Source: Deltaproteobacteria bacterium
Lineage (GTDB): Bacteria; Desulfobacterota; Desulfobacteria; Desulfobacterales; Desulfosarcinaceae
Length of the DNA: 32,221 nt
Direction: 5' to 3'
NCBI GenBank assembly: GCA_020444075.1
Contig: JAHLLR010000057.1
Coordinates: forward strand, 1 to 32,221
Part shown: positions 8,759 through 17,065 of the stretch, piece after piece
Layout of the letters: each line of letters opens with the position of its first letter
How positions within the stretch are numbered: position 1 is the stretch's first letter
Position numbers and translations under genes: made by a program
Notes under the pieces: generated by a model
Told to the model about the DNA's origin: nothing
What the model saw: the letters and a program-made list of their open reading frames with translations, nothing else
The model's database searches: none

Positions 8759-9403
8759 ATGAAATACCAGCGCCTGAGAAATGAAATGGTCACCAAACAG
8801 ATCATCGCCCGCGGGGTGAGCGATCCCCGCGTACTTTCGGCGATGCGGACCGTCCCCCGCCATCTGTTTGTCAGCGAAGCCATGATGGATCAGGCCTATG
8901 GTGATTTTCCCCTGCCCATCGGGGAACAGCAGACCATTTCCCAACCCTACATCGTCGCGGAAATGACCCAATCGCTCCAATTGACTCCGGAGGACCGGGT
9001 GTTGGAGATCGGCACCGGATCCGGCTACCAGGCGGCCATCCTGGCCCAGATCGCTTTTCGGGTCTATACGATAGAGCGCATCTACTCCCTTTATACCCGA
9101 ACACGAAAGCTGTTTGACCAGCTGCGCTATCACAACATCGTCACCCGGTATTCGGACGGTACCACCGGCTGGAAGGAGCATAGCCCTTTTGATGCCATCA
9201 TCGTCACCGCCGGTGCGCCGGAGATTCCCACGGTGCTGGTCAACCAGCTGGCCGTGGGCGGCCGCATGGTGATTCCGGTGGGGGACCACCACAGCCAGGA
9301 TCTTATCAAGCTGGTTCGTGACGAACAGGGCATCCACCAGTCCAATCTGGGCGGCTGCCGTTTTGTCAAGCTCGTTGGCGAGCACGGCTGGAGAGAGCAG
9401 TAA
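8759..9403 (+). CDS. pcm: Protein-L-isoaspartate O-methyltransferase
   Basis: This repair enzyme transfers a methyl group from S-adenosylmethionine to isoaspartyl residues in aged proteins, which lets them revert to aspartate. The chain has 214 residues, typical for the bacterial family. The N-terminal [19 protein letters not shown] and VPRHLFV are family signatures, [25 protein letters not shown] is the conserved substrate loop, and [15 protein letters not shown] (about 81-95) is the SAM-binding motif I. GGGAG lies about 10 bases before the ATG. The next gene begins on the base after this stop codon, so the two are translationally linked. Confidence 0.95.
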   Translation: MKYQRLRNEMVTKQIIARGVSDPRVLSAMRTVPRHLFVSEAMMDQAYGDFPLPIGEQQTISQPYIVAEMTQSLQLTPEDRVLEIGTGSGYQAAILAQIAFRVYTIERIYSLYTRTRKLFDQLRYHNIVTRYSDGTTGWKEHSPFDAIIVTAGAPEIPTVLVNQLAVGGRMVIPVGDHHSQDLIKLVRDEQGIHQSNLGGCRFVKLVGEHGWREQ

Positions 9404-9985
9404 ATGCTCAGGCGACTCTACGACTGGGTGCTTCACTGGGCCGCCACCCCATACGGCACCTGGGCCCTTTTTCTGCTGGCTTTCGCCGAATCCTCTTTCT
9501 TCCCCATTCCACCCGACGTCCTGCTTATCGCCCTGTGCGTGGCCCGGCCGGATAAATCACTCAAATACGCCCTGGTCTGCTCCATCGGTTCCATAATCGG
9601 GGGATGCCTGGGATACCTGATCGGCTGGCAGTTCATGGCTTCGGTGGGCAGTCGCATCGTCGACTTTTACGGCCTGACGGACAAGGTGGCTTATATCGAA
9701 ACGCTCTACAACACCTACGACGCCTGGGCGGTGGGCATCGCCGGATTCACCCCCATTCCCTATAAGGTCTTCACCATTGCCGCCGGCATGTTCAAAATCA
9801 ATTTCACGGTGTTTGTCCTGGCATCCCTGGTTTCCCGATCGGCCCGGTTTTTCCTTGTGGGCGGGCTGATCTATCTGTTCGGTCCGCGCATCCAGCGCTT
9901 TATCGACCGCTATTTCAACCTGCTGGCCGTCACGTTCACCGTATTGCTGGTGGGCAGCTTCGTGCTGATCAAATACCTATTTTAA
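9404..9985 (+). CDS. YqaA/DedA-family inner membrane protein
   Basis: This 193-residue membrane protein starts directly after the pcm stop (TAAATG). It has about four to five hydrophobic segments (for example [80 protein letters not shown]). The motif E-S-S-F-F-P-I-P-P followed by a glycine-rich G-x-x-x-G-Y-x-I-G segment and the R-x-x-R-F block are typical of the VTT/SNARE-associated (DedA, YqaA) family, members of which are linked to lipid scrambling or carrier-lipid recycling. The substrate is not known here. Co-location with pcm is common in proteobacteria as far as I recall, but I cannot verify it. Confidence 0.85.
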   Translation: MLRRLYDWVLHWAATPYGTWALFLLAFAESSFFPIPPDVLLIALCVARPDKSLKYALVCSIGSIIGGCLGYLIGWQFMASVGSRIVDFYGLTDKVAYIETLYNTYDAWAVGIAGFTPIPYKVFTIAAGMFKINFTVFVLASLVSRSARFFLVGGLIYLFGPRIQRFIDRYFNLLAVTFTVLLVGSFVLIKYLF

Positions 9986-9995
9986 GGGCTTCGCC

Positions 9996-11210
9996 ATGAC
10001 CTGTATCGTGCAGAAATTCGGCGGCAGCAGCCTGTCCGATGTCGACAAGATCATGAAGGTGGCGGGCATGATCGCCCGGGCAAAAAAACAGGGCATGGAC
10101 GTGGCCGCGGTGGTTTCCGCCATGGGTAAGACCACCAACCAGCTGGTGGAGATGGCCCGCAGCATTTCACCCAAGCCGCCGAGGCGGGAAATGGACATGC
10201 TGCTGAGTACGGGCGAGCGTATCACCATGTCTCTGCTGTGCATGGCCCTGAACGAAATGGGTGTGCAATCGGTCTCTCTGACCGGATCCCAGTGCGGCAT
10301 CATCACCAACCATCGCCACAATGATGCCCAGGTGATCGAGGTGCGCCCCTTCCGGGTACTGGATGAACTGGCCGAGGGCAAGGTCGTGGTGGTGGGCGGA
10401 TTCCAGGGCGTGAGCTATAAACGGGACATTACCACCCTGGGGCGCGGCGGATCGGACACCACGGCGGTGGCCCTTGCCGCCGCCCTTGACGCCGAACGCT
10501 GTGAAATATACTCGGATGTGGACGGGGTATACTCCGCCGATCCCTCTTTGGTGACCGATGCCCGGCATTTGCCGGAAGTCTCATATCCGGTGATGCAGGA
10601 GATGAGTGCCGCCGGCGCCAAGGTGCTCAATGCCCAGGCGGTTCAGTTCGCCAAGGAAAAACAGATTGCCATTTATGCGGGCAGCACCTTTGACCGACGA
10701 CGGGAAACGGTGGTGAGGAAATTCCAGCCGGGGAAGGTGGCCGGTGTTCAGGCGGTGGTCAGCGAGGCGGCGATCACGCGGGTCCGCATCAGCGGCGACC
10801 TGGCACTGGCCGGATTCAAAAAGGCGTTGGACTTTCTGGAGCGGGAACAGGTGCCGGTAAAAGAGATTCATGCCGCCGACATTCCCGCCGATTCCGATCC
10901 CTCGCGGGTTTCTTTTGTGGTCTCCTCCCCCGATGTTTACGGCTGGGAAGCGATCCGGGAACGGCTGGCCCGGCAGTTGGGCAACGCCGTCCGTTTCGAT
11001 ACGCACCTGGGCGCATTGTCGCTCATCGGGGAGGGGCTCAACCGGACCAACGCCACCCTGATCGAGGCCCTGGAATTGCTGGAACGTCATGACATCGCGG
11101 TTGCCGGTATCACCACCACCTCCTTTCGTATTTCACTGCTGGTCCCCCGGGAGAAGATCGACGCCGGCGTGCGCCTGTGTCATGGGCACTGGATTGCCAA
11201 GATGGGATAG
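9996..11210 (+). CDS. lysC: Aspartate kinase
   Basis: This enzyme phosphorylates L-aspartate with ATP, the first step to lysine, threonine, methionine and diaminopimelate. The 404-residue chain fits monofunctional aspartokinase. The N-terminal KFGGSSLSD is the kinase signature, [34 protein letters not shown] is the conserved ATP/aspartate region, and the C-terminal 130 residues form a pair of ACT domains (about 265-400) that usually bind lysine or threonine for feedback control. The gene starts 10 bases after the yqaA stop, so it is probably in the same transcript. The threonine synthase gene (4725) is nearby but on the other strand. Which amino acid feeds back cannot be read from the sequence. 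Confidence 0.95.
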   Translation: MTCIVQKFGGSSLSDVDKIMKVAGMIARAKKQGMDVAAVVSAMGKTTNQLVEMARSISPKPPRREMDMLLSTGERITMSLLCMALNEMGVQSVSLTGSQCGIITNHRHNDAQVIEVRPFRVLDELAEGKVVVVGGFQGVSYKRDITTLGRGGSDTTAVALAAALDAERCEIYSDVDGVYSADPSLVTDARHLPEVSYPVMQEMSAAGAKVLNAQAVQFAKEKQIAIYAGSTFDRRRETVVRKFQPGKVAGVQAVVSEAAITRVRISGDLALAGFKKALDFLEREQVPVKEIHAADIPADSDPSRVSFVVSSPDVYGWEAIRERLARQLGNAVRFDTHLGALSLIGEGLNRTNATLIEALELLERHDIAVAGITTTSFRISLLVPREKIDAGVRLCHGHWIAKMG

Positions 11211-11255
11211 AACGGCCCGGATTCACCCCTCACAACTGGTTGACGTCGATCGGCA

Positions 11256-12065
11256 ATGATTAAAATGATATTGGAAACCGTTAAAATTCTTGTTGTCTTC
11301 TTCGCCGGGGCATCCCTGCTGCTCTATCTTTTCCAGGGCAGAATGATCTTTTTCCCCCAACCTACCGCCCCGGAAAACCTGTCCCGATATGCCGGGAACG
11401 AGGTCCGTCTGCGCCACGGTGGGGTCACCCTTTCCGGCTGGTTCTTTAAAAATGAGATTGGTCCGGACAGCCCGCTGGTGGTTTATTATGGGGGAAACGC
11501 CGAGGATGTGACCCTCAATTTCGCGGACCTCGGGCGGTTCAAGAACCGATCCTTCCTTTTCATGAACTACCGCGGCTACGGCGGCAGCGGCGGCAAACCG
11601 TCTGAAGCGGCCTTGCTGGCCGATGCCGTGTTCGTGTTCGATCATATGCTGGCAACCGAGGGCATCGATCCGGCCCATGTGGTACTCATGGGCCGCAGCC
11701 TGGGTTCGGGGGTTGCGGTTCATGTGGCGGCCAACCGCAAAGTGGGCGGGATCATCCTGGTTACCCCGTTCGATTCTCTGGTCAATGTGGCCAGGGCGCA
11801 TTATCCGATCTTTCCGGTGGGATGGCTGCTCAGACACCGCTTCGATTCCGCAGCCCTGGCGCCGGGCATCACCACGCCGGCCCTTTTTCTGACTGCCTCA
11901 GACGACCACGTGGTGCCGGTCCGGTTTGCCAAAAAACTGGAATCGGTGTGGGGCGGCCCGACCACCGCGGTGAGGGTGGAGGGGACTGACCACAATTCAA
12001 TAGAAACGTCGACCGCCTATTGGGAAGCGGTCAATGAATACCTCTTATATTTGCACCGCCGATGA
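11256..12065 (+). CDS. Membrane-anchored alpha/beta hydrolase
   Basis: The protein has 269 residues with an N-terminal hydrophobic segment (about 4-22, LETVKILVVFFAGASLLLYL), so it may be anchored in the inner membrane with the catalytic domain outside. The fold is that of BEM46/YfhR-like serine hydrolases (peptidase S33 type). The nucleophile elbow is GRSLG with Ser148, the acid is probably Asp216 or Asp217 in SDDHVV, and the base is His246 in TDHNS; all three are in family positions. The substrate is unknown. It starts 45 bp after lysC, with no obvious ribosome binding site. Confidence 0.85.
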   Translation: MIKMILETVKILVVFFAGASLLLYLFQGRMIFFPQPTAPENLSRYAGNEVRLRHGGVTLSGWFFKNEIGPDSPLVVYYGGNAEDVTLNFADLGRFKNRSFLFMNYRGYGGSGGKPSEAALLADAVFVFDHMLATEGIDPAHVVLMGRSLGSGVAVHVAANRKVGGIILVTPFDSLVNVARAHYPIFPVGWLLRHRFDSAALAPGITTPALFLTASDDHVVPVRFAKKLESVWGGPTTAVRVEGTDHNSIETSTAYWEAVNEYLLYLHRR

Positions 12066-12216
12066 GGACCTGCCCGGCAACCCGACCTCACCTCGGACCT
12101 TATCGCCGAATGGGGGGCCGATTGACGGGTCGACCCAAAAGTTGTATATCCCCGCTTCAGGGATAAGACCGACCGGTTTTATTTTTTAAGCGGCAGACCC
12201 TTTTCCGGAGACTTCC
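12066..12216. other. Intergenic with small hairpins
   Basis: The gap between the hydrolase and the reductase contains a perfect 10-bp palindrome GGGTCGACCC (12127-12136) and a hairpin TATCCC-loop-GGGATA (12147-12165). A T-rich stretch at 12177-12188 comes too far after the hairpin for a standard intrinsic terminator. No gene is visible. Confidence 0.4.
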
Positions 12217-14145
12217 ATGACCATTTTGAAGCATCTTTTTTCCCCCATTCAGATCGGATGCATGACGGCCAAGAACCGATTGCTCATGTCGGCCATGAGC
12301 ATCAATTTCGGCGTGGATGAAAACGGCTATGTCACCGACCAGTTGACCGGCTACCTGGCAGCCCGGGCCAAAGGGGGCGCCGGCATGATCCTGGTGGGCG
12401 GCGGCGGCGTACACCCCACGGGCCTGGAGCTTCCCGGCCTGCCCGCCCTGTGGGACGACGCCTGCATCCCGGCCCTGAAAAAGATGGTGGATGCGGTCAA
12501 GCCATTCGATACCCGCTTCGGTGTTCAACTGATGCACGGCGGGCGGCAGTCCTACCATGACCGCAAAGTGGCGCCGTCACCCATCCCTGCGCCGGCGGTG
12601 GTGAAGGGGGTTCCCAAGGAACTGGCCGTCGAAGAGATTGCCGAATTGGTATCGTCTTTTGGCGACGCGGCCCGGCGTTGTCGCGATGCCGGGTTTGATT
12701 TCATTGAAGTCCATGGCGCCCACGGGTACCTGATCAACCAGTTCCTTGCCCTCAATTCCAATCATCGCGACGATCAATACGGCGGCAGTTTCGACAACCG
12801 CATCCGCTTCTTCCTGGAACTGCTGGCCGACATCAAAGCCAAGGCCGGCGCTGATTTTCCCGTGGGACTGCGCATCAACGGCGAAGATTACATTGAGGGC
12901 GGATGGACGCTCGACGATGCCCTGCGTCTGGCGCCGATCCTGGAGAAAAACGGTGCCGACTACCTGCACGTATCGGCCGGTGTGTATGGTTCCAAGCAGT
13001 TGACTATCCCTTCCATGTATGTGGAACACGGCTGCTTCGTTCACCTGGCCGAAGCCGTGAAGCAGGTGGTGCATATTCCCGTGGTGGGGGTGGGGCGGAT
13101 CAAGAGCCCGGAACTGGCCGACCGCATCCTGAAAGAGGGGCGGGCGGACATAGTGGCCATGGGCCGGGCCCTGATCGCCGATCCCATGCTGCCGGAGAAA
13201 GCCCGCGCCGGAAATCTGAATGCCATCCGCCCGTGCATCGGCTGCTGCCTGGGTTGCATTCATGCGGTGCTGGCCCTGGAACCCGGTTCATGTGTGGTCA
13301 ATCCCGATGTGGGGCGGGAATACCTGATGGATGGAGATGAAAAAACATCGCAGCCGAAGTCGGTGCTGGTGGTGGGTGCCGGCCCCGCCGGACTGGCGGC
13401 TGCCCGCATGGCGGCCATGCGCGGGCACCGGGTGACCGTTGCCGAGGAGAAGGGGAGTGTCGGCGGGCTTCTGCGGCTGGCCGCCATTCCGCCCGGTCGG
13501 GGCGAGATCATGGATGTGATCGATTTTCTCACCCGGGAAATCGAGCGATTGGGTGTGGCCCTGCGGCTCAACACCCGGCTGGATGAGGCGCTGCTGGACC
13601 AGGTAAAGCCCGAGGCCGTGATCCTGGCCTCGGGCAGCCTGCCGGACATGCCCATCATCAAGGGATTGTTCACCACCGGGATGGATCTGTGCACGGTGAC
13701 CGAAGTGCTGGAGGGAAAGATCACCGGCGACCGGGTGATCATCATCGGCGGCGGTCAGGCCGGACTGGTGACGGCGGATTTCCTGGCGGAAAAGGGACGG
13801 GAAGTCGCGGTTCTCAACCGAAAACGCCACTTTGCCGATGAGATGTCCAGCAATGATCGATTCTACCTGAGAGAGCGGCTCAAGCGCGACACCGTTCATC
13901 TGTTCAAGCAGGCGGCGGTCAAGACATTCACCGACGATGGCGTGGTGTTTACCTCCGCTGGTAATTCGGTGACCCTTGAAGGCTACGATACCGTGGTGGT
14001 GGCCGAAGCCATGGCCCCTGTGCGCGACGCCAAGCCGATGTTGGACCGCCGGAATATCGATGTCTACGTCATCGGAGATGCCAAGACTCCGCGAAATCTC
14101 ATGCTGGCCCAGAGCGAGGCCGAGGAGATCGGCCGGACGATCTGA
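12217..14145 (+). CDS. FadH-like NADH:flavin oxidoreductase / 2,4-dienoyl-CoA reductase
   Basis: This is a 642-residue multi-cofactor reductase of the old yellow enzyme family. Residues 1-330 are the FMN-binding TIM barrel (LFSPIQIGCMTAKNR, HGGRQ, HGAHGYLINQFLALNSNHRDDQYGGSFDNR, GRIKSPE). Cys340, Cys343, Cys347 and Cys359 are the 4Fe-4S ligands (CIGCCLGC ... C). The C-terminal part has two dinucleotide motifs, VGAGPAGLAAARMA for FAD and IGGGQAGLVTADFLAEKG for NAD(P)H. Relatives reduce unsaturated acyl-CoA, enoates or N-oxides; the substrate here is unknown. In a sulfate reducer a role in beta-oxidation or aromatic-acid degradation is plausible but not shown. GGAG lies 6 bases before the ATG. 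Confidence 0.88.
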   Translation: MTILKHLFSPIQIGCMTAKNRLLMSAMSINFGVDENGYVTDQLTGYLAARAKGGAGMILVGGGGVHPTGLELPGLPALWDDACIPALKKMVDAVKPFDTRFGVQLMHGGRQSYHDRKVAPSPIPAPAVVKGVPKELAVEEIAELVSSFGDAARRCRDAGFDFIEVHGAHGYLINQFLALNSNHRDDQYGGSFDNRIRFFLELLADIKAKAGADFPVGLRINGEDYIEGGWTLDDALRLAPILEKNGADYLHVSAGVYGSKQLTIPSMYVEHGCFVHLAEAVKQVVHIPVVGVGRIKSPELADRILKEGRADIVAMGRALIADPMLPEKARAGNLNAIRPCIGCCLGCIHAVLALEPGSCVVNPDVGREYLMDGDEKTSQPKSVLVVGAGPAGLAAARMAAMRGHRVTVAEEKGSVGGLLRLAAIPPGRGEIMDVIDFLTREIERLGVALRLNTRLDEALLDQVKPEAVILASGSLPDMPIIKGLFTTGMDLCTVTEVLEGKITGDRVIIIGGGQAGLVTADFLAEKGREVAVLNRKRHFADEMSSNDRFYLRERLKRDTVHLFKQAAVKTFTDDGVVFTSAGNSVTLEGYDTVVVAEAMAPVRDAKPMLDRRNIDVYVIGDAKTPRNLMLAQSEAEEIGRTI

Positions 14146-14337
14146 TCACACCGTTGATCAAATAAATTGACCTGACCGATACTTGAATTGACAGAAATGA
14201 GTCAGAGCCTGGTTTGAAAAATAATGGCATCAAAACATTTTCAATGGTATTGATATTTGCAGAATCGGTGGAGATATTGCTAAAAATCATCATCAAATTT
14301 TCTTTATGATATCAAATTGAGAGTCAACTAATCATCG

Positions 14338-14377
14338 AAAAATGCCAACCACCAGGTGTTATGGTCGGCCATTTTTT
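14338..14377. terminator. Bidirectional intrinsic terminator candidate
   Basis: AAAAATG-CC-A-ACCA (14338-14351) pairs with TGGTCGGCCATTTTTT (14362-14377), giving about 13 base pairs with one bulge and one mismatch and a 10-base loop. The A-run before and T-run after suit termination in either direction. It lies about 190 bases past the FadH-like stop. The rest of the 608-base gap (14146-14753) is AT-rich and shows no gene. Confidence 0.6.
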
Positions 14378-14669
14378 AACCAAAGCGGTCCTTAATAGCA
14401 GCTATCCACAGCTTTTGACTTCAACCCAGCAGTCGCAAGATATGGAGTTTACTGATACGTACCCTTGGTCATCTATTATCTTATAGAAAGACGAGCAGAA
14501 TGGTATCAAAACTCACAGCGCCTTAACTTCGTTTAACGTCTCGTCCTTTTTCTTGGCCAGGCCGGCCGATTTTTCCATATTCAGCCTTTTTGAAATAGAC
14601 CGCTACAGATTATACATAGGCGAGGGAATTGATTCTTTCGGAATGTAAAATTTTTGGATTAAAGAAAAG

Positions 14670-14739
14670 TGACGGAAGCGTCATTTTTTTCTTGACGTCT
14701 GTTGTGCGATTTGGGAAATTGAAAATGACTAAATCGTCA
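14670..14739 (+). promoter_or_regulatory. Promoter region with two TGAC-N6-GTCA operators
   Basis: Two 14-base palindromes of the same form lie ahead of the TetR gene: TGACGGAAGCGTCA (14670-14683) and TGACTAAATCGTCA (14726-14739). Between them is a -35-like TTGACG (14692-14697) with a weak -10-like sequence about 17 bases on (14715-14720). The second site ends just before the AGGAGG ribosome binding site. This arrangement is what an autorepressed TetR gene would show. The first palindrome has A- and T-runs beside it, so it could instead be a short terminator. Confidence 0.55.
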
Positions 14740-14753
14740 CTATAGGAGGGCTT

Positions 14754-15368
14754 ATGACCAAACAAAAAAATCAAGAGGAACGAATCCGTGAAATTATCTT
14801 CGCAGCAGTGCAAGCCCTCGAAGACAGAGGACTTTCAGGTTTTTCCATGGATGCGGTTATCTCACATACGGACTTGAGCAAAGGAAGCGTGTATCGTTTT
14901 TTTAAAAACAAGCATGAATTGATGATAGGTGTTTTTAAACACATCGCCGACGCCTTTCAACCAACAAGCATCGAAGAGGCATTGGCCTGGCAGCTACCGC
15001 TCAAGGATACATTGTTGCGACTGGTTTTCCCTGCGTTCCACGAGCCGCAAAGCCTCATTTTGAGACGCGTCCATATGCAATTGATACTTGAGCTTCCCCA
15101 CCACACGCCGCTCCTTGAAGAAATGCGAAAGACATTTGATCAGATACTGATCGAATACCATAATATCGCAATGGCGATCATTGATCGGGACAAACTGAAA
15201 ATCCGACATGGCTTTGAGAGTACTTTAGAACTGGCTATTCGAATTGGCCAGTCGCTATTTGATGGGCTGATCATAAATAGTCTTGGCGGAATGCGGTCCG
15301 AAGAGGTCGAAAACAGAATGAGCGCTTTCACTGATTTGATTATTCAAACCATAATCGAGCATGAATGA
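14754..15368 (+). CDS. TetR/AcrR-family transcriptional regulator
   Basis: This 204-residue protein has an N-terminal TetR DNA-binding domain (about 8-55): IREIIFAAVQALEDRGLSGFSMDAV, then the recognition helix region TDLSKGSVYRFFKNKHELM. The C-terminal 140 residues are the ligand-binding part, which is variable and gives no ligand clue. AGGAGGG sits 3-4 bases before the ATG. Two palindromic sites upstream (14670-14739) suggest it represses its own transcript. The stop codon overlaps an open frame of the next gene and the downstream DUF4405 and methyltransferase genes follow at once, so these are its probable targets. The gene is AT-richer than those before 14145. Confidence 0.9.
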   Translation: MTKQKNQEERIREIIFAAVQALEDRGLSGFSMDAVISHTDLSKGSVYRFFKNKHELMIGVFKHIADAFQPTSIEEALAWQLPLKDTLLRLVFPAFHEPQSLILRRVHMQLILELPHHTPLLEEMRKTFDQILIEYHNIAMAIIDRDKLKIRHGFESTLELAIRIGQSLFDGLIINSLGGMRSEEVENRMSAFTDLIIQTIIEHE

Positions 15369-15471
15369 CAGGCTCAGTCACTGTATAAAATCACTTTTTT
15401 CCTTCGGGCATCAATTTATTACATTCTTATTTGCGGAGTATTTTGGAACAAAACATGGAAGAGGCATTGAT

Positions 15472-15816
15472 ATGAAAAAAGAAGATCAGCGGAATTTTAA
15501 CATAAGGGCGTTTGTGGCGATAGTGGCCGTTATCTCAGTATGCGGACTTTCTTTGTCAGGTATCGCCAACCATATTCTGCATAACGACCCGATAACATTT
15601 CCCCGGCATGCCTGGATGGCGGCTCATTGGCTCCTGGGGATAATCTTTGTTTTTTTTGCAGTCTTGCATGCGATGCTGAACCGCCGAGCTCTGATAAAGC
15701 ACATCAAAGGGGTTTTCTCCGGTTTTCCCGTTTTCAGCCGTGAACTTATTCTGGCCGGTGCCATGTTGAGTGCCCCGTTTCTTTTATCAATAATTCATGG
15801 GTTTATCGCTGACTAA
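15472..15816 (+). CDS. DUF4405-like small membrane protein
   Basis: The protein has 114 residues from the preferred ATG at 15472, which has GGAAGAGG about 7 bases upstream; a longer frame from 15361 overlaps the TetR stop but adds a poorly supported N-terminus. Three hydrophobic segments are visible: AFVAIVAVISVCGLSLSGIA, HWLLGIIFVFFAVLHAM and ELILAGAMLSAPFLLSIIHGF. Histidines near or in the membrane (HILHND, AAHW, VLHAMLNRR, IKHIKG, IIHGF) and the W-x-x-x-H-x-x-x-G-x-x-F pattern resemble DUF4405 proteins, some of which are thought to bind heme. Function is unknown. It lies between a TetR gene and a methyltransferase gene, all three apparently one transcript. Confidence 0.7.
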   Translation: MKKEDQRNFNIRAFVAIVAVISVCGLSLSGIANHILHNDPITFPRHAWMAAHWLLGIIFVFFAVLHAMLNRRALIKHIKGVFSGFPVFSRELILAGAMLSAPFLLSIIHGFIAD

Positions 15817-15842
15817 GACATGCTCTCCAGGAGGTCTATTTA

Positions 15843-16628
15843 ATGGAAATCAATAATAACGACATATTTTTTCGGGAAAATCAGGATTGGTGGGGTCAAG
15901 ACGATGACAATCCAACCGCCTTTCTGAGACAGGTGGTAAACCCTATCCGGTTTGCTTACTTCAATCGTATTATCCATGAAAAATTTTTTAAGGGAGACGT
16001 CCCTCACACTTTGCTTGACGTCGGATGCGGAGGAGGATTTTTGTCGGAAGAATTCGCCAAGATTGGATTTGACGTGACTGGAATCGACCCTTCTCCTGTC
16101 CTGTTGAAAGCGGCTCGGGAACATGCTGCTGAAAATTCATTAACTATAAGTTACATAAAAGGATACGGAGAAAAACTCCCGCTGGAAGATAATTGTTTCG
16201 ACTTTGTGGCCTGTTGCGACGTGCTTGAACATGTAAATGATCTGGATAAGGTGATTCGCGAGATATCCCGCGTAATCAAACCGGGGGGAATATTTTTTTA
16301 TGACACTATCAACCGAACGCTAAAATCCTATTTGTTGGTCATTAAGATCGCCCAGGATTGGAAATTTACCGCATGGGAACAACCCGGTACCCATGATTGG
16401 AATAAATTTGTCAAACCCGGAGGCTTGATCGAAATCATGCAAAATAACAGTCTGATTAATCAAGAGTTAAAAGGTATCTCGCCAGGAAAGAACCCTGCCG
16501 CTGGTCTCTTAACAATCATGAAAAGGGCACAAGGAAAGATCAGTCGTTATGAAATGGGATTAAGGCTGAAATTCCATGAAAGTAACGATAAAAGCGTTCA
16601 ATACTTGGGTTTCGCCCAAAAAGCGTGA
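15843..16628 (+). CDS. UbiG-like SAM-dependent methyltransferase
   Basis: This class I methyltransferase has 261 residues. The SAM-binding motif I is LLDVGCGGGFLSEEFA (about 58-73), followed by VTGIDPSP, the acidic residue motif, and FDFVACCDVLEHVNDLDKVIREISRVIKPGG (motifs for post-I to III). The closest family by pattern is UbiG (ubiquinone/demethylmenaquinone-type O-methylation), including the conserved FFYDTINRT segment after the core. A quinone or a small-molecule hydroxyl is a plausible acceptor, but the true acceptor cannot be read. AGGAGG lies 8 bases before the ATG. The codons are rich in A/T compared with genes on either side, consistent with transfer of this three-gene cassette. Confidence 0.85.
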   Translation: MEINNNDIFFRENQDWWGQDDDNPTAFLRQVVNPIRFAYFNRIIHEKFFKGDVPHTLLDVGCGGGFLSEEFAKIGFDVTGIDPSPVLLKAAREHAAENSLTISYIKGYGEKLPLEDNCFDFVACCDVLEHVNDLDKVIREISRVIKPGGIFFYDTINRTLKSYLLVIKIAQDWKFTAWEQPGTHDWNKFVKPGGLIEIMQNNSLINQELKGISPGKNPAAGLLTIMKRAQGKISRYEMGLRLKFHESNDKSVQYLGFAQKA

Positions 16629-17065
16629 TCCGTTTCGAAACAATCAGCATCAATATGTTTAAGGGATTTTGGCGCAAATGTCAGGCCAAACAAATTTTGC
16701 GATTAGATATAGCCAAGTGACCTTCCTGTTGGGATAAATGTAAATAACCCAACGAACGATGCTGCCCCCATACGGTCCTTGCTGTTTGACCGGAAAACGG
16801 AAATTGATTCGCCCCCAGGTGATCCTTGCTTTCTATCTTCCACCTGCGCTAAAGATTTCTGTTCCACCACCGATCCCAGATTGATCCACAGGTCTGCACA
16901 TCAGTTTGCACGTTGGAAGCAGCACTTTTTCAGATTCGATTCACCGACTTGTTTTGCATGTATCCACTTGTTTGCTGACGTGCACGATTTTTCGTTTTAA
17001 GGCGTTGTGTGCAACCCCATCTCCATCCACACGGCGTGAAACGATGATGAAGCCTTAACAGGAGG
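16629..17065. other. Intergenic with a GTTGGG/CCCAAC hairpin
   Basis: No gene is recognised in these 437 bases. GTTGGG (16728-16733) and CCCAAC (16748-16753) form an inverted repeat with a 14-base loop but no T-tract. A 73-codon plus-strand frame (16779-17000) has no ribosome binding site or family signature and is probably not coding. Confidence 0.4.

Noticed and set aside
16779-17000. 73-codon plus-strand frame
   Set aside because: No ribosome binding site, no recognisable family and irregular codon use.
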